Below, one piece after another: positions 42,280-49,925 of a stretch of 54,359 bases of DNA (position 1 is the stretch's first letter; each line of letters starts with the position of its first letter). The notes beneath the pieces were generated by a model. It was given only the letters and a program-made list of their open reading frames with translations. It did not search any database and was not told the origin of the DNA. Made by a program: the position numbers and the translations under genes. The DNA comes from Anaerolineae bacterium. Its GTDB lineage: Bacteria > Chloroflexota > Anaerolineae > UBA4142 > SHND01. Location: NCBI GenBank assembly GCA_022072245.1, contig JAJVIA010000031.1:1-54359 (forward strand). The letters are read 5' to 3'.

Positions 42280-42613
42280 TCTGTTCTCCTCCTCCGAGAA
42301 CTGCGAAAAAATTTCGCAAATTCGTAACGCGGGTGCGTCACATTATGGGTTGACTGACCTACCAATCCGGGCGCGAGGTGCGAGGCATCTGTCAATGCGC
42401 TCTGCGTAACGTCTGGTTGGGCCTGCGTCCGGCAAGAGCCACGCGCGATTTGGTTCGTTCACCGCCATTGAACGAGCGACAAATCGAGTGGCGCAGCTGC
42501 AAGAGGGATTGGATTCACAGCTGCTAGAGTTATTAGCGCGCGAGTATAGCGCAGTTGAATGTGCGTGTCAAAGCGAATCTGTCGGGCGAATAAAATCGCT
42601 TGCGCCCGTCGTT
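42280..42613 (-). other. Long leader region of the fused receptor gene
   Basis: 334 bases without a gene. A consensus promoter at its upstream end would give a leader of about 255 bases. Visible structures: a two-part stem joining CGATTTG with CAAATCG and TCGTTCA with TGAACGA around the loop at about 42450-42490, and GCGAAA/TTTCGC (42303-42308, 42312-42317) next to the ribosome site. No known riboswitch is recognised. Confidence 0.6.
42543..42571 (-). promoter_or_regulatory. Consensus promoter of the fused receptor operon
   Basis: Minus strand: TTGACA (42566-42571), exactly 17 bases, TATACT (42543-42548). It lies between LivM1 and the fused receptor, so the receptor and downstream genes can be expressed independently of LivH1/LivM1. 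Confidence 0.8.
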
Positions 42614-44149
42614 TCAATTGGATTCGATGATTTCAAGTTCGGGTTCGCGTTCGTGAAATTCTAATTTGCGTCGCGCGGAAGGAATCAAACCTTCGGGCCG
42701 CACCAACATCATTACGACCAAGAGCGCGGAATAGGCGAGCAGACGATAATCCGAAACCGGGCGCAACACTTCGGGCAAGCCAATTAACACGACCGAACCG
42801 ATAATGACGCCGGGAATCGAACCCAAGCCGCCGATAATGATGAGCGCCAGCGTGTTGATTGAAATCAACAAAGTAAAATCGTCGGGGAAAATGTGCTGCT
42901 GCCGCGAGGCGTAAATGGCTCCGGCGAGACCCGCGAAAAATGCGCCCGTGCCGAACGCCAACAGTTTCGCGCGCGTCGTATTCACGCCCATCGCTTCGGA
43001 CGCGTCTTCGTCTTCGCGCATTGCCGTCCACGCGCGTCCCGTGCGCGAATCATTCAAACGCAGCGCGATGAACGCGACAATGATGCACGTGAAAAAAATC
43101 AGATACCAAAACGGCGTCGAAGAATTAAATTCAACCGTGTAACCGATAATGGGAATCGTAAAGGTGGGCGCGGCGACATTGAGCACGCCTTGCGGGCCGC
43201 CCGTGTAGGGATTGAATTTCAGAATGATGCGAATGATTTCGCCAAAGCCGAGCGTGACGATGGCTAAATAATCGCCGCGCAAACGCAGCACCGGAATGCC
43301 GAGCAGCGTCCCCGCGATGGCTGCCATAATCATTGCTACGGGCAGCGCGAGCCAAAAGGTCCAGCCGAACGGATAATTGGGCGAGGTCAATACCGCCATC
43401 GTGTAGGCGCCGATGGCAAAGAAACCGACATAGCCCAAATCGAGCAAACCCGCGAAACCGACGACGATGTTTAGACCGAGACCGAGTAAAACATACAAGC
43501 CGATGGAACCCAGCACTTGATTCCAATAGACGCCGATAAACAACGGCGCGAGAAATAGAAACAAGCCCGCCGCGATGAGCGCGCCCGTTTGCACGCGGCG
43601 CGTCGTGGTTTCCGAAGCGCGACTCGCTTCAGCCGGGCGGCGGCGTTTTTGCAAGGCGTTCCAGCCCAGCGTCAGCAGCGCGCCTATCACACCGAACGCA
43701 GCCATGAGGATTACCCAAATCGCCGCGCCGATTAACGGCGGTTGGTCAAACAACAATGCTTGCACCGTTTCCGGTTTTACTTTTTCAAAAACGAACGCGA
43801 CATTGAATCCTGCCGCATACAGCGCATCCACAATGACCAAGAACAATCCCATCATTGCGCCCGCGAGCGCTGTGGCGCCGACGGCGCGCGCGAACATGGC
43901 GCCTGCGCGCGGCGCGCGGCGCGCAGCTAAAAATCCAATGATGATGGCGGATACGGCGGTCACAATCCGCGAAAATTGCGGATTGGTCATGCTCGGAACT
44001 TGGGCGGCGATTTCGCTCGCGGTGGCGCCTTTGATGGTGAGCCACAAGCCGCTCAAGGTCAATTGTTCGAACGTGGTGTACACGCCAATCAGAACAAAGA
44101 ACAAGAGGACAAAGCCGGATACCAGTCCGGTACGAATGGCTGAACGCAT
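42614..44149 (-). CDS. livM: LivM-type permease with extra N-terminal membrane domain (first copy)
   Basis: 511 residues, about 150-200 longer than a standard LivM. Residues 1-165 form an added region with four or so hydrophobic segments (start GLVSGFVLLFFVLIGVYTTF; later GAAIWVILMAAFGVIGALL) and a basic linker (about 167-187). The LivM core follows: GLNIVVGFAGLLDLGYVGFFAIGAY, RGDYLAIVTLGFGEIIRI, and the coupling stretch TGRAWTAMREDEDASEAMG. It sits 12 bases after LivH1. The role of the extension is unknown. There is no ATPase in this pair, so LivG/LivF downstream probably serve it. Confidence 0.92.
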   Translation of the reverse strand: MRSAIRTGLVSGFVLLFFVLIGVYTTFEQLTLSGLWLTIKGATASEIAAQVPSMTNPQFSRIVTAVSAIIIGFLAARRAPRAGAMFARAVGATALAGAMMGLFLVIVDALYAAGFNVAFVFEKVKPETVQALLFDQPPLIGAAIWVILMAAFGVIGALLTLGWNALQKRRRPAEASRASETTTRRVQTGALIAAGLFLFLAPLFIGVYWNQVLGSIGLYVLLGLGLNIVVGFAGLLDLGYVGFFAIGAYTMAVLTSPNYPFGWTFWLALPVAMIMAAIAGTLLGIPVLRLRGDYLAIVTLGFGEIIRIILKFNPYTGGPQGVLNVAAPTFTIPIIGYTVEFNSSTPFWYLIFFTCIIVAFIALRLNDSRTGRAWTAMREDEDASEAMGVNTTRAKLLAFGTGAFFAGLAGAIYASRQQHIFPDDFTLLISINTLALIIIGGLGSIPGVIIGSVVLIGLPEVLRPVSDYRLLAYSALLVVMMLVRPEGLIPSARRKLEFHEREPELEIIESN

Positions 44150-44161
44150 ATGCGGAAAATG

Positions 44162-45262
44162 TTATGCCTTTTCGGCGCCGAGTTGTTCGCCCAAAATACC
44201 TTGCGGGCGGAAAATCAAAACCAGCACGAGCAGAGTGAATGCAATCACATCTTTGTATTGCGAAGGGATGCCCAACAAGCTAGGACCCAGCGCTTCGGAT
44301 AAACCTAAAATGAAACCGCCCAACATGGCGCCGGGGATATTGCCGATGCCGCCCAGCACTGCCGCCGTGAACGCTTTGATGCCCGGAAAAAAGCCCATCG
44401 TCGAATTGATTTGGCTGTTGTGAAAACCGAGCATGACGCCCGCCGCGCCCGCCAAAATCGAGCCGATGGCAAAGGTGATGACAATGATGCGGTCAACGCT
44501 AATGCCCATCAACGCGGCGGCTTCTTTGTTGGTCGCCACGGCGCGCATGGCGCGTCCGGTGCGGGTGTGTTGCACCAACCAATACAAAACGACCATCATG
44601 ATGATTGAGGCGACAATAATAAACGCGCCGGTAATCGGCACCGCCACATTGCCCGGCAGCGTGATGGCGCCTTGCAGCATCGCCGGTTTGTTATAGACGC
44701 GAATGGGCGCGCCAAAAATCAAGCGTGAAGTTTCTTGCAAAAAGACGGACGCGCCGATGGCGGTAATCAAGGGGACGAGCCGCGGCGCCGCGCGCAGCGG
44801 CCGATACGCGATGCGTTCCAAGCCGATGCCCATGAGCATGGAAACCAACATGCCCGCGCCAAAGACCAAGAGCAAAGTCGCCACTTGATTGGTTTTGGTA
44901 AAACCGGTGGCGTCGCACGCCGCCAAAACGAAAAAGCCCGCGTACGCGCCAAACATGACGATTTCGCCGTGCGCGAAATTAATCATCATGAGAATGCCGT
45001 ACACAAGCGTATAGCCGAGCGCGATGAGCGCGTACACGCCGCCGAGGACCAGACCGTTGCTGATTTGAAAAGCCCAGTACGCCGGGGGGTACGATTTGCC
45101 GGCGGCAGCCAAATCCATTTGCACTTGAATCACGCGCAAAATCAAGAGCAAAACAAAAATGGCGGCGACGACGGCAATCCAATTAACTCTGGAATACCAG
45201 GGACGCTGTTTGCGGCCGAGGATGGGAGCGTTATTGTGACTAGTTGCCGGATTTGCGGACAC
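44162..45262 (-). CDS. livH: Branched-chain amino acid ABC permease LivH (first copy)
   Basis: 366 residues. An N-terminal basic segment (about 1-25) precedes the first helix. LivH landmarks: GLVLGGVYALIALGYTLVYGILMMINFAHGEIVMFGAY, RPLRAAPRLVPLITAIGASVFLQE, GRAMRAVATNKEAAALMGI (coupling stretch), AAVLGGIGNIPGAMLGG. The start is GTG, read from the strong TTTGAGGAGAAG site directly upstream; no ATG fits as well. It lies 115 bases downstream of a tRNA-Gly gene on the same strand. Confidence 0.94.
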   Translation of the reverse strand: MSANPATSHNNAPILGRKQRPWYSRVNWIAVVAAIFVLLLILRVIQVQMDLAAAGKSYPPAYWAFQISNGLVLGGVYALIALGYTLVYGILMMINFAHGEIVMFGAYAGFFVLAACDATGFTKTNQVATLLLVFGAGMLVSMLMGIGLERIAYRPLRAAPRLVPLITAIGASVFLQETSRLIFGAPIRVYNKPAMLQGAITLPGNVAVPITGAFIIVASIIMMVVLYWLVQHTRTGRAMRAVATNKEAAALMGISVDRIIVITFAIGSILAGAAGVMLGFHNSQINSTMGFFPGIKAFTAAVLGGIGNIPGAMLGGFILGLSEALGPSLLGIPSQYKDVIAFTLLVLVLIFRPQGILGEQLGAEKA

Positions 45263-45377
45263 ACCTTCTCCTCAAAGGAAAAGATTCGCCAGAGTGCGGC
45301 GCTATGCGCATGGCCCAAGAATGGATCATGCTGAATCATCAAGCGTATTTGATTTGCAGATAAACGAAAAGAGGGAA

Positions 45378-45448
45378 GCGGGAGACGGGATTTGAACCCG
45401 CGCTCCTCTGCTTGGGAAGCAGATGCTTTACCACTAAGCTACTCCCGC
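45378..45448 (-). tRNA. tRNA-Gly (anticodon CCC)
   Basis: 71 bases plus discriminator fold into a full cloverleaf: acceptor GCGGGAG/CTCCCGC, D-arm with AGTGGTAAAGC, anticodon stem TCTGC/GCAGA with loop TTCCCAA (anticodon CCC), and T-arm with GGTTCAAATCC. CCA is not encoded. The discriminator reads T, as expected for bacterial glycine tRNAs. It has its own consensus promoter on the minus strand. Confidence 0.96.
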
Positions 45449-45458
45449 ATTTGTTCCG

Positions 45459-45486
45459 ATTATAGCGCGGGATTGACGATTGTCAA
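45459..45486 (-). promoter_or_regulatory. Promoter of tRNA-Gly
   Basis: Minus strand: TTGACA (45481-45486), 16 bases, TATAAT (45459-45464). Its -35 box overlaps the -35 box of the divergent promoter for the MBL-fold gene. Confidence 0.8.
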
Positions 45487-45509
45487 GATGAATTTGAATT
45501 TGTTATAAT
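45480..45509 (+). promoter_or_regulatory. Promoter of the MBL-fold hydrolase gene
   Basis: TTGTCA (45480-45485), 18 bases, TATAAT (45504-45509). It shares the sequence TTGTCAA with the oppositely directed tRNA promoter, so the two cannot easily be occupied at once. Confidence 0.75.
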
Positions 45510-45540
45510 GAACGCGAGTCAAACTACAAGGAGGTTAGAG

Positions 45541-46164
45541 ATGGATCCGAAAATCGAATGGCTGGGCCATGACAGCTTTCGTTTGCGCGGCGAAAAAACG
45601 GTTTATGTGGACCCGTGGAAAATTGAACACGCGCCGCACGACGCGGATATTGTTTTGATTACGCACGACCATTTCGACCATTTTGTCGTCGAAGATATTG
45701 ACCGCGTGCGCCGCGCCGATACGGTCGTGGTGGGACCCGAACAGCTGGCTGGAAAATTGGAAGGCAATTTGCAAATTGTGAAACGCGGCGATACGCTCAC
45801 CGTTCTGGGCGTGCCGCTCCAAGTTGTGCCGGCGTACAATCTGCGCGCGGACCGCCAAAATTTTCATCCGGATCATTACGGCGGCGTCGGTTATATCGTG
45901 ACGTTGAACGGCAAACGCATTTATCACACCGGCGACACAGACCCGCTGCCCGAAATGAAAAATATCCAATGCGATATTTTGCTCGTGCCGGTTAGCGGCA
46001 CGTATGTGTGTACGGCAGAGGAAGCGGTGCAAATCGCGCAGATGGTGAAACCCGCGCTGGCGATTCCGATGCATTGGGATACGATTGTGGGTTCATGGCA
46101 AGACGCCAATGATTTCAAACAACATGCGGGCGTGCCGGTGGAAATTCTCGGCAAGACCTCGTAA
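45541..46164 (+). CDS. MBL-fold metallo-hydrolase (UlaG-like)
   Basis: 207 residues. The metal-binding motif is THDHFDHF (HxHxDH). Further ligands lie in YHTGDTD and at the C-terminus in IPMHWDT. The compact form that starts IEWLGHDSFRLRG is that of the UlaG/YtnP-like branch, whose members hydrolyse lactones or other esters; several have no known substrate. ATG 45541 follows a near-perfect AAGGAGG site; an upstream frame extension is not needed. It is transcribed alone, between a consensus promoter and a terminator. Confidence 0.92.
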   Translation: MDPKIEWLGHDSFRLRGEKTVYVDPWKIEHAPHDADIVLITHDHFDHFVVEDIDRVRRADTVVVGPEQLAGKLEGNLQIVKRGDTLTVLGVPLQVVPAYNLRADRQNFHPDHYGGVGYIVTLNGKRIYHTGDTDPLPEMKNIQCDILLVPVSGTYVCTAEEAVQIAQMVKPALAIPMHWDTIVGSWQDANDFKQHAGVPVEILGKTS

Positions 46165-46166
46165 AG

Positions 46167-46200
46167 AAAAAAATCGCCGCGCGCAGCGCGGCGATTTTTT
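46167..46200. terminator. Bidirectional terminator between MBL gene and lgt
   Basis: A perfect 12-base stem AAATCGCCGCGC (46171-46182) with its complement (46186-46197) and a three-base loop. T-runs lie on both sides (46195-46200 on plus; 46167-46173 as A on plus for the minus strand). Confidence 0.9.
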
Positions 46201-46231
46201 ATTTGGAATAGCAAGGCGGGCGACGCTGCCT

Positions 46232-47128
46232 TTAGCGCGCCGGCGCGTTGCGTCGCGTGCCGGAACTGCGCGCCGCGTTTTGAGGTCCCGTGTGCCGATA
46301 CAAAAACCAGATGCCGCAGATGACAAACGAAATGACCGAAATCACTTGCGCGGTCGGAATTCCGGTATTGGCGAGAATCCACGCGTCGGGCCGCTGCATT
46401 TCGCTGAAAAAGCGCACCAGCGGATAAAAGATGCCGTACAACAAAAGCATGTCGCCGGGCTTGAGCGTCTTGGCCCAACGTCGTCCGATATACAACAGCA
46501 ACCCCGTCACGATGAACATGCCGATAGATTCATACAAAAATGTCGGATGAAAACGCGTCGTATCCGGGTACGACGCAAATTGCGGCAACCGGTGCGCCGC
46601 CGTAATCGGAATGCCCCACGGCAAATCGGTGGGATAGCCGTACAATTCTTGATTCATGAAATTGCCCCAGCGCCCAATGGCTTGCCCGAGCGCCAAACCC
46701 GGAATTGCCACATCCACAAGGGGCCAAAATTTGACCTTGGCAAAACGCGTATACAGCCAGATGCCAAATACGCCGCCCACGACCGCGCCAAAAATGCCCA
46801 ACCCGCCCTGACGCGGATTTAGCACATTGATTAGATTGGTCACGAAATCATTTGCAAAATAACCGTTCGGGTCGCCCTGCGCGACGTCGGATAGAACGTG
46901 ATACAACCGCGCGCCCAACACGCCAAAGAGCAGCGCAAACAGCAAACCGTTCCAAACGTGGTCGGGGTCAATGCCTTTGCGTTTGGCTTCGTGCGCCGCG
47001 AGAAAGGCGCCCGCAATCGCGCCCGCGACAATAATAATGCCGTACCAATAAATGGGCAGACTCGTTTGCCCGAATAAACCAAAGGGCAGGGGAATGACGA
47101 ATGCAACCGGGTCCGGTGTAAAATTCAT
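46232..47128 (-). CDS. lgt: Prolipoprotein diacylglyceryl transferase
   Basis: 298 residues, seven transmembrane helices. The family signature GRWGNFMNQELYGYPTD is complete, with the essential Arg and Asn, and the N-terminal FGLFGQTSLPIYWYG and HEAKRKGIDPDH stretches are typical. Lgt transfers diacylglycerol from phosphatidylglycerol to the lipobox Cys of prolipoproteins at the membrane. Several lipoproteins in this window (both receptor types, SCO, PCuAC) are its substrates in principle. ATG at 47126-47128 with GAGG upstream is chosen. Confidence 0.96.
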   Translation of the reverse strand: MNFTPDPVAFVIPLPFGLFGQTSLPIYWYGIIIVAGAIAGAFLAAHEAKRKGIDPDHVWNGLLFALLFGVLGARLYHVLSDVAQGDPNGYFANDFVTNLINVLNPRQGGLGIFGAVVGGVFGIWLYTRFAKVKFWPLVDVAIPGLALGQAIGRWGNFMNQELYGYPTDLPWGIPITAAHRLPQFASYPDTTRFHPTFLYESIGMFIVTGLLLYIGRRWAKTLKPGDMLLLYGIFYPLVRFFSEMQRPDAWILANTGIPTAQVISVISFVICGIWFLYRHTGPQNAARSSGTRRNAPAR

Positions 47129-47163
47129 GACATCCTCGTACAATTAGATTTAGTGCGGCAGAA

Positions 47164-47172
47164 ATTATAGCA
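47164..47172 (-). promoter_or_regulatory. Extended -10 promoter of lgt
   Basis: Minus strand TGCTATAAT, an extended -10 element with a consensus hexamer. No good -35 box lies upstream. The predicted leader is about 30 bases. Confidence 0.55.
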
Positions 47173-47229
47173 CACACAAATCAAAGCGGAAAAATTGCGC
47201 GGCGCGCGCCGCGTTCAGAGGGGCGTGCG

Positions 47230-47589
47230 CTACAAAACAACGCGTTGCGGCGTGATTTCAATGACCGCATCGTACGTGGAATCGTTCGTAATGTCCCACT
47301 GATATTTTTGCTGAAAGAGCTCGATTACTTGAGACGGCGCGCGGTTGAGAATTTTTGCTTTAGCTTGTACGACCACCGGGTCGTTGCCGTCTTCGAGCGC
47401 CAAGCTGACATGTGGATTCGCCGCGATATTGCGCGCTTTGACGGAACGGCGGCCCGTACAAATATACGCTTTTTCGTCGTGCCACACGAACCAAATTGGC
47501 GCGAGGTGCGGGGTCTGATTGGGGCGGACAGTGGCGAGCCATATATTGTTCGCTTGGAGCAAGCGCGCGCGGTCTTGAGCGGAAAACAT
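47230..47589 (-). CDS. Pyridoxamine 5'-phosphate oxidase-like protein (PPOX, possibly F420-dependent)
   Basis: 119 residues, a small split-barrel flavin- or F420-binding protein. Landmarks: NIWLATVRPNQTPHLAPIWFVWHDEKAYI and RSVKARNIAANPHVSLALE, typical of the PPOX class in actinobacteria and Chloroflexota, where many use F420. ATG 47587-47589 is chosen at the start of homology; an upstream extension would run through the HU terminator. It is downstream of the HU gene on the same strand but separated by a terminator. Confidence 0.88.
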   Translation of the reverse strand: MFSAQDRARLLQANNIWLATVRPNQTPHLAPIWFVWHDEKAYICTGRRSVKARNIAANPHVSLALEDGNDPVVVQAKAKILNRAPSQVIELFQQKYQWDITNDSTYDAVIEITPQRVVL

Positions 47590-47602
47590 TTTTGAGAATG
47601 AG

Positions 47603-47633
47603 AAAAGCGCACAGGCGATTGCTGTGCGCTTTT
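47603..47633 (-). terminator. Terminator of the HU gene
   Basis: A 12-base stem AAAAGCGCACAG (47603-47614) with its complement (47622-47633) and a seven-base loop. On the minus strand the stem ends in TTTT followed by TCTCATTC. It lies about 12 bases after the HU stop. Confidence 0.75.
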
Positions 47634-47644
47634 CGGTACCCGAT

Positions 47645-47965
47645 CTAGCCCATCTCGCCGCCGCCACCGCTGCTCTTGCCGCTGCCGGTGATGGCATCTT
47701 TGGCTGCTTTGGCGACAGTGAATTTGACTTTCTTTTTCGCCGGCACCCAATACTTTTCGCCTTTGCGCGGACCGAATGGCATGGTCGCTTCGCGCGCGGG
47801 AGATTCTTTGAGCGAGAGTTTTCCGATGCCCGGAATCACAAAGGTATTCTTGGCTTCGGCATACGCGAGCTCTGCGAGCGCTTCGAGATACGCGTCGCTC
47901 TGCTTTTTGGTAATCCCAACTTTGTCTGCGAGATGACGCGAGACTTCACTCTTGGTCATGGACAT
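47645..47965 (-). CDS. HU-family DNA-binding protein
   Basis: 106 residues. The N-terminal helices start MTKSEVSRHLADKVGITKKQ. The beta-arm region includes VIPGIGKLSLKESPAREATMPFGPRKGEK; the usual GRNP stretch at the arm tip is replaced by MPFGPR. A Gly/Ser-rich tail (last 15 residues, ending GGGGEMG) follows the domain. The protein bends and compacts DNA in the nucleoid. AAGGAGG lies ten bases before the ATG. A consensus promoter and its own terminator suggest strong, single-gene expression. Confidence 0.92.
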   Translation of the reverse strand: MSMTKSEVSRHLADKVGITKKQSDAYLEALAELAYAEAKNTFVIPGIGKLSLKESPAREATMPFGPRKGEKYWVPAKKKVKFTVAKAAKDAITGSGKSSGGGGEMG

Positions 47966-48036
47966 TTTTAAAAATCCTCCTTGGCATATCTAGTGGGTCA
48001 TTGACCAACGACCCATTGCCTTGAAACGTGTGCAAC

Positions 48037-48066
48037 ATTATAGGCAGAAAAACGCCTATATGTCAA
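48037..48066 (-). promoter_or_regulatory. Consensus promoter of the HU gene with internal palindrome
   Basis: Minus strand: TTGACA (48061-48066), 18 bases, TATAAT (48037-48042). The spacer and -10 box lie inside an inverted repeat, TATAGGC and GCCTATA, which could be a repressor site. Confidence 0.8.
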
Positions 48067-48127
48067 GCCATTTCAAATCGTCAAAAACTGACCTGGAAAG
48101 AATTTTTTAATCTTTTTCGCTTGGTGA

Positions 48128-48157
48128 TTGACATAATGTTTTTGGAAAATTTTGATA
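48128..48157 (+). promoter_or_regulatory. Possible promoter of the beta-glucosidase gene
   Basis: TTGACA (48128-48133), 18 bases, TTGATA (48152-48157), in an AT-rich stretch. The -35 box is perfect and the -10 box only fair. The predicted leader is about 130 bases. Confidence 0.4.
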
Positions 48158-48294
48158 AATTTTGAGAATTGAGAAAATCGTTAGAAATTTAGTTTCGCAT
48201 TGATATAGCTGGCGCGGCGTGAATCGTGCGGCGCGTCGCGCTGGAACGAAAAGATTGCGTGCGTAAATTTCAGTTTGCAAAAGGAGCATCTACC

Positions 48295-49611
48295 ATGAAC
48301 GTTTTTCCATCCGATTTTACGTGGGGCGCGGCAACGGCGGCGTATCAAATTGAAGGCGCGTGGAATCTTGACGGCAAGGGCGAATCCATCTGGGACCGCT
48401 TTAGCCACACGCCCGGCAAAATTGTCAATGCCGCTAACGGCGATGTCGCGTGCGACCACTATCATCGTTTTCGCGGCGATATTGAAATCATGCGCCAAAT
48501 TGGTTTGAACGCGTATCGTTTTTCGATTTCGTGGCCCCGCGTCCTGCCAAACGGCGTCGGCGCGGTGAATGAAAAAGGGATTGATTTTTATGACCGTCTC
48601 ACCGACGCGCTGTTGGAAGCAAACATCGAGCCGTATGCGACGCTCTATCATTGGGATTTGCCGCAAGCGTTACAAGACCAGGGCGGGTGGGGCAATCGAG
48701 ACTTGGTGGGACAATTTGCCGCTTACGCTGCGTTGATGGGCAAACGGCTTGGCGACCGCATCAAACATTGGGCGACCTTGAACGAGCCATGGGTGATTGC
48801 ATTTTTGGGACATCGCAGCGGCGAACACGCGCCCGGCTTGCAAGATGAGGCGCTGTCCTTGCAAGTTTCGCATCACTTGCTCGTGGCGCACGGCGCAGCC
48901 ATTGACGCGTTGCGCGCGACGGCGCCCGCGGTCCAAGCGGGCATCGTCATCAATTTGTGGCCCTCTGAAACGATGCATAATTCCGAACAAGAATTGAAAA
49001 TCGCGCATGAGCAATGGCAGCAGGATAACGCGTGGTTTCTCGACCCGCTTTTTCGCGGCAGCTATCCCGCCGACGTTTTGGAAAAATATGGCGCGCGCGC
49101 GCCGCAAATTTTGCCGGGCGATATGGCGCAAATCGCGCGCAGTCTCGATTGGTGGGGCATCAATTATTACGCGCGGCATGTGGTGGGCGTGGCGGGACCC
49201 GTGCCCGGTTCAGAATATACCGAAATGGGTTGGGAAGTCCACGCGCCCGCGCTGGAAAGAATGTTGGTGCGGCTCAATACAACTTACGCGTTGCCGCCGA
49301 CGTACATTACCGAAAACGGCGCGGCGTTCGCGGATGAGTACAACGGCGATGGACGCGTGCGCGACCCGCGCCGCACGGATTATTTGTATGCGCATCTGGA
49401 CGCGGTTGCGCGTGCGATGCAACAAGGCGTGAACATGCGCGGTTATTTTGTCTGGTCGCTCATGGACAATTTTGAATGGGCATGGGGTTACACGAAACGC
49501 TTTGGCGTGGTCTATGTGGATTATGCGACACAAACGCGCGTCTTGAAAGATAGCGCGAAATGGTACGCCCAAACGATTACAGAAAACGCGCTCGCGCCGT
49601 TGAATATATAG
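48295..49611 (+). CDS. GH1 family beta-glucosidase
   Basis: 438 residues, the normal GH1 length. The N-terminus FPSDFTWGAATAAYQIEG is the family signature. The acid/base Glu164 lies in TLNEPW, the nucleophile Glu340 in YITENGA, and the aglycone/glucose-binding Trp region in NFEWAWGYTKRFGV. There is no signal peptide, so it acts in the cytoplasm on imported beta-glucosides such as cellobiose. ATG 48295 with AAGGAGC upstream is chosen. It appears monocistronic; no sugar transporter is adjacent. Confidence 0.96.
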   Translation: MNVFPSDFTWGAATAAYQIEGAWNLDGKGESIWDRFSHTPGKIVNAANGDVACDHYHRFRGDIEIMRQIGLNAYRFSISWPRVLPNGVGAVNEKGIDFYDRLTDALLEANIEPYATLYHWDLPQALQDQGGWGNRDLVGQFAAYAALMGKRLGDRIKHWATLNEPWVIAFLGHRSGEHAPGLQDEALSLQVSHHLLVAHGAAIDALRATAPAVQAGIVINLWPSETMHNSEQELKIAHEQWQQDNAWFLDPLFRGSYPADVLEKYGARAPQILPGDMAQIARSLDWWGINYYARHVVGVAGPVPGSEYTEMGWEVHAPALERMLVRLNTTYALPPTYITENGAAFADEYNGDGRVRDPRRTDYLYAHLDAVARAMQQGVNMRGYFVWSLMDNFEWAWGYTKRFGVVYVDYATQTRVLKDSAKWYAQTITENALAPLNI

Positions 49612-49656
49612 CGCGCGTCGCTTTCAAGCGCCAGTCCTGACTGATTCTTAAAACTA

Positions 49657-49685
49657 TTGACACGCGTCCGAAATCGTGATATATT
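49657..49685 (+). promoter_or_regulatory. Consensus promoter upstream of the small gene
   Basis: TTGACA (49657-49662), exactly 17 bases, TATATT (49680-49685). The predicted start is near 49692, about 40 bases before the small ORF. Confidence 0.75.
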
Positions 49686-49733
49686 CCCCATCGTTCTGGC
49701 GACAATTTGTTTGTCAACAGGAGGCGCATTCTG

Positions 49734-49835
49734 ATGGTCTTTACAGATTCTCTTTTCACCCAAGGCATTCGCTCCGTCGTCACAGGCGGGGATGTTGTTC
49801 TGCCTTGTACCGGTGCGCCTGTTGACCATCGCTAG
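49734..49835 (+). CDS. Putative 33-residue small protein or leader peptide
   Basis: ATG at 49734, TAG at 49833. AGGAGG (49719-49724) sits nine bases before the ATG, the best ribosome site in this part of the window. The peptide starts MVFTDSLFTQGIRSVV and ends LPCTGAPVDHR. It has no transmembrane helix and one Cys. The segment DSLFT recalls the N-termini of the downstream acetyltransferases (NDSLFTGTL), which may be chance. A promoter stands before it and a terminator 22 bases after it, so it could be a small gene in its own right or a leader peptide governing the array that follows. Confidence 0.5.
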   Translation: MVFTDSLFTQGIRSVVTGGDVVLPCTGAPVDHR

Positions 49836-49856
49836 AATTCATTGCGATTGATTCCT

Positions 49857-49892
49857 AAACCACGGGCGACACTGAACGCTCGTGGTTTTTTT
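49857..49892 (+). terminator. Intrinsic terminator after the small ORF
   Basis: A 12-base stem (49857-49868 and 49877-49888, one G-T pair) with an eight-base loop and seven T residues (49886-49892). Confidence 0.85.
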
Positions 49893-49895
49893 GTT

Positions 49896-49914
49896 GGCAA
49901 ATCGAAAATTTGCC
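49896..49914. repeat. Short palindrome GGCAAAT/ATTTGCC
   Basis: Arms 49896-49902 and 49908-49914 around CGAAA. It is similar in design to the GACAAAT palindromes at 2182 and 49960. Confidence 0.6.
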
Positions 49915-49925
49915 CTGCCAATCTG

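Noticed and set aside
42280-42613. A known riboswitch (glycine, lysine, SAM or T-box)
   Set aside because: No recognisable conserved core, such as the T-box sequence or a kink-turn with expected flanks. Only generic hairpins were found.
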